A stretch of 45,919 nucleotides of DNA from Welwitschia mirabilis (lineage: Eukaryota > Gnetophyta > Gnetopsida > Welwitschiales): assembly GCA_051453625.1 (NCBI GenBank), contig JBOZIK010000001.1:72703202-72749120 (forward strand), read 5' to 3'. The position numbers were made by a program, and so were the translations under genes. Under the pieces are notes generated by a model. The model worked only from the letters and a program-made list of their open reading frames with translations. It had not been told where the DNA came from and ran no database searches. Positions 45,399-45,919 of this stretch are shown here, one piece after another; positions within the stretch are counted from its first letter, which is position 1; every line of letters begins with the position of its first letter.

Positions 45399-45919
45399 GT
45401 AATACCCCAAATTTTCACAATGTTAAAAATCTCAAAACTCACTTTAATATTCTGATATCCAAAATGTATTTCTAACTTAAATTTACAGACATTACTTATT
45501 TAACAAGGATTAAGTCCTCACAAGATGATTTGATGGTATTAAAATAATTAACCTCACCATACACATACATAATTATTATAGTATTTAAATAATTATTAAC
45601 ACTCTTCATAAATAAAATTTTAATAATATTTTAATAATTATTAATGCCCATAAGCAAGCTGATTTATGATAAGATTTAAATAATTTTTGAGGTCAAGGGA
45701 AACACATGACCTTTTCTCAAGATTCCATATTTAATAAATGGATATTAATATCACATTAAAGGAATAATACGATATTCTATACTCATCATTAGACTTATAA
45801 TCTTTAAGAAACATTTATAAGTGTTGCCATAAATAAATTATCAACTTCATATGTTAACAAGTATTAATTTAAGAAAAGACAATCATAATTACATTTAATG
45901 CATCTTTCAAAGTAATTAC
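45399..45919 (-). repeat. Chromovirus-type Ty3 LTR (5' LTR), cut by window end
   Basis: The first 521 bp align with 32287-32815 (for example the shared 'ttaacaaggattaagtcct' and 'ataaatggatattaatatca'). They start TGTAATACCCC on the + strand next to the primer site. The remainder lies beyond the window. Confidence 0.8.

Overview
The window looks like heterochromatic, repeat-filled nuclear DNA of a flowering plant. It is strongly A+T rich (roughly 70% by eye), most coding traces are broken by stop codons, and everything recognisable is a plant LTR retrotransposon. There are no bacterial-type operons, no rRNA, tRNA or CRISPR features that I can support, and no intact host gene. Four N runs show that it is a draft assembly. 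The species cannot be named from the sequence.

Layout. (1) About 1-6790, + strand: the 3' half of an old Athila/Tat-like Ty3/gypsy element, with an integrase tail, a long spacer, an ORF in the env-like position and a 3' LTR starting near 5692. (2) About 6800-9835: a short integrase-like scrap, then a degenerate higher-order tandem repeat (7613-8640) and an unassigned reading frame. (3) About 9836-15985: a direct pair of ~850-bp LTR-like repeats around ~4.4 kb without recognisable protein. A decayed tRNA-Asp-type primer site follows the left copy, and an 81-bp inverted duplication spans that site. (4) About 15989-28474, - strand: a nearly complete but dead Athila-like element. It has a 5' LTR (27060-28474), primer site, gag with zinc knuckle, protease, reverse transcriptase, RNase H, integrase, the ORF in the env-like position and a 3' LTR that is cut off where the previous element's LTR ends. 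(5) About 28475-32286: unrecognised AT-rich DNA with purine-rich tracts. (6) About 32287-45919, - strand: two LTR copies of a different, chromovirus-type Ty3 family, one with a polypurine tract and one with a tRNA-Met-type primer site. Nested between them are a Ty1/copia element (about 37713-41455) and a tandem three-LTR TRIM (43470-44150) with a perfect 5-bp target duplication.

The relative ages differ. The Athila copies are the most decayed: the protease catalytic Asp is now Asn, one RT catalytic Asp is lost, and the primer site has changed almost entirely by C-to-T and G-to-A transitions. The chromovirus-type LTRs are roughly 85-90% alike by eye. The copia element keeps long readable frames and a G+C/CpG-rich LTR. 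The TRIM keeps perfect 8-bp LTR termini.

The most interesting items are the tandem TRIM, the U5 inversion with duplicated primer site at 10595-10822, the ~150-bp higher-order repeat at 7613-8640, the array of hairpin-forming units in an LTR at 33542-33898, and the chromovirus-type element with no detectable pol.
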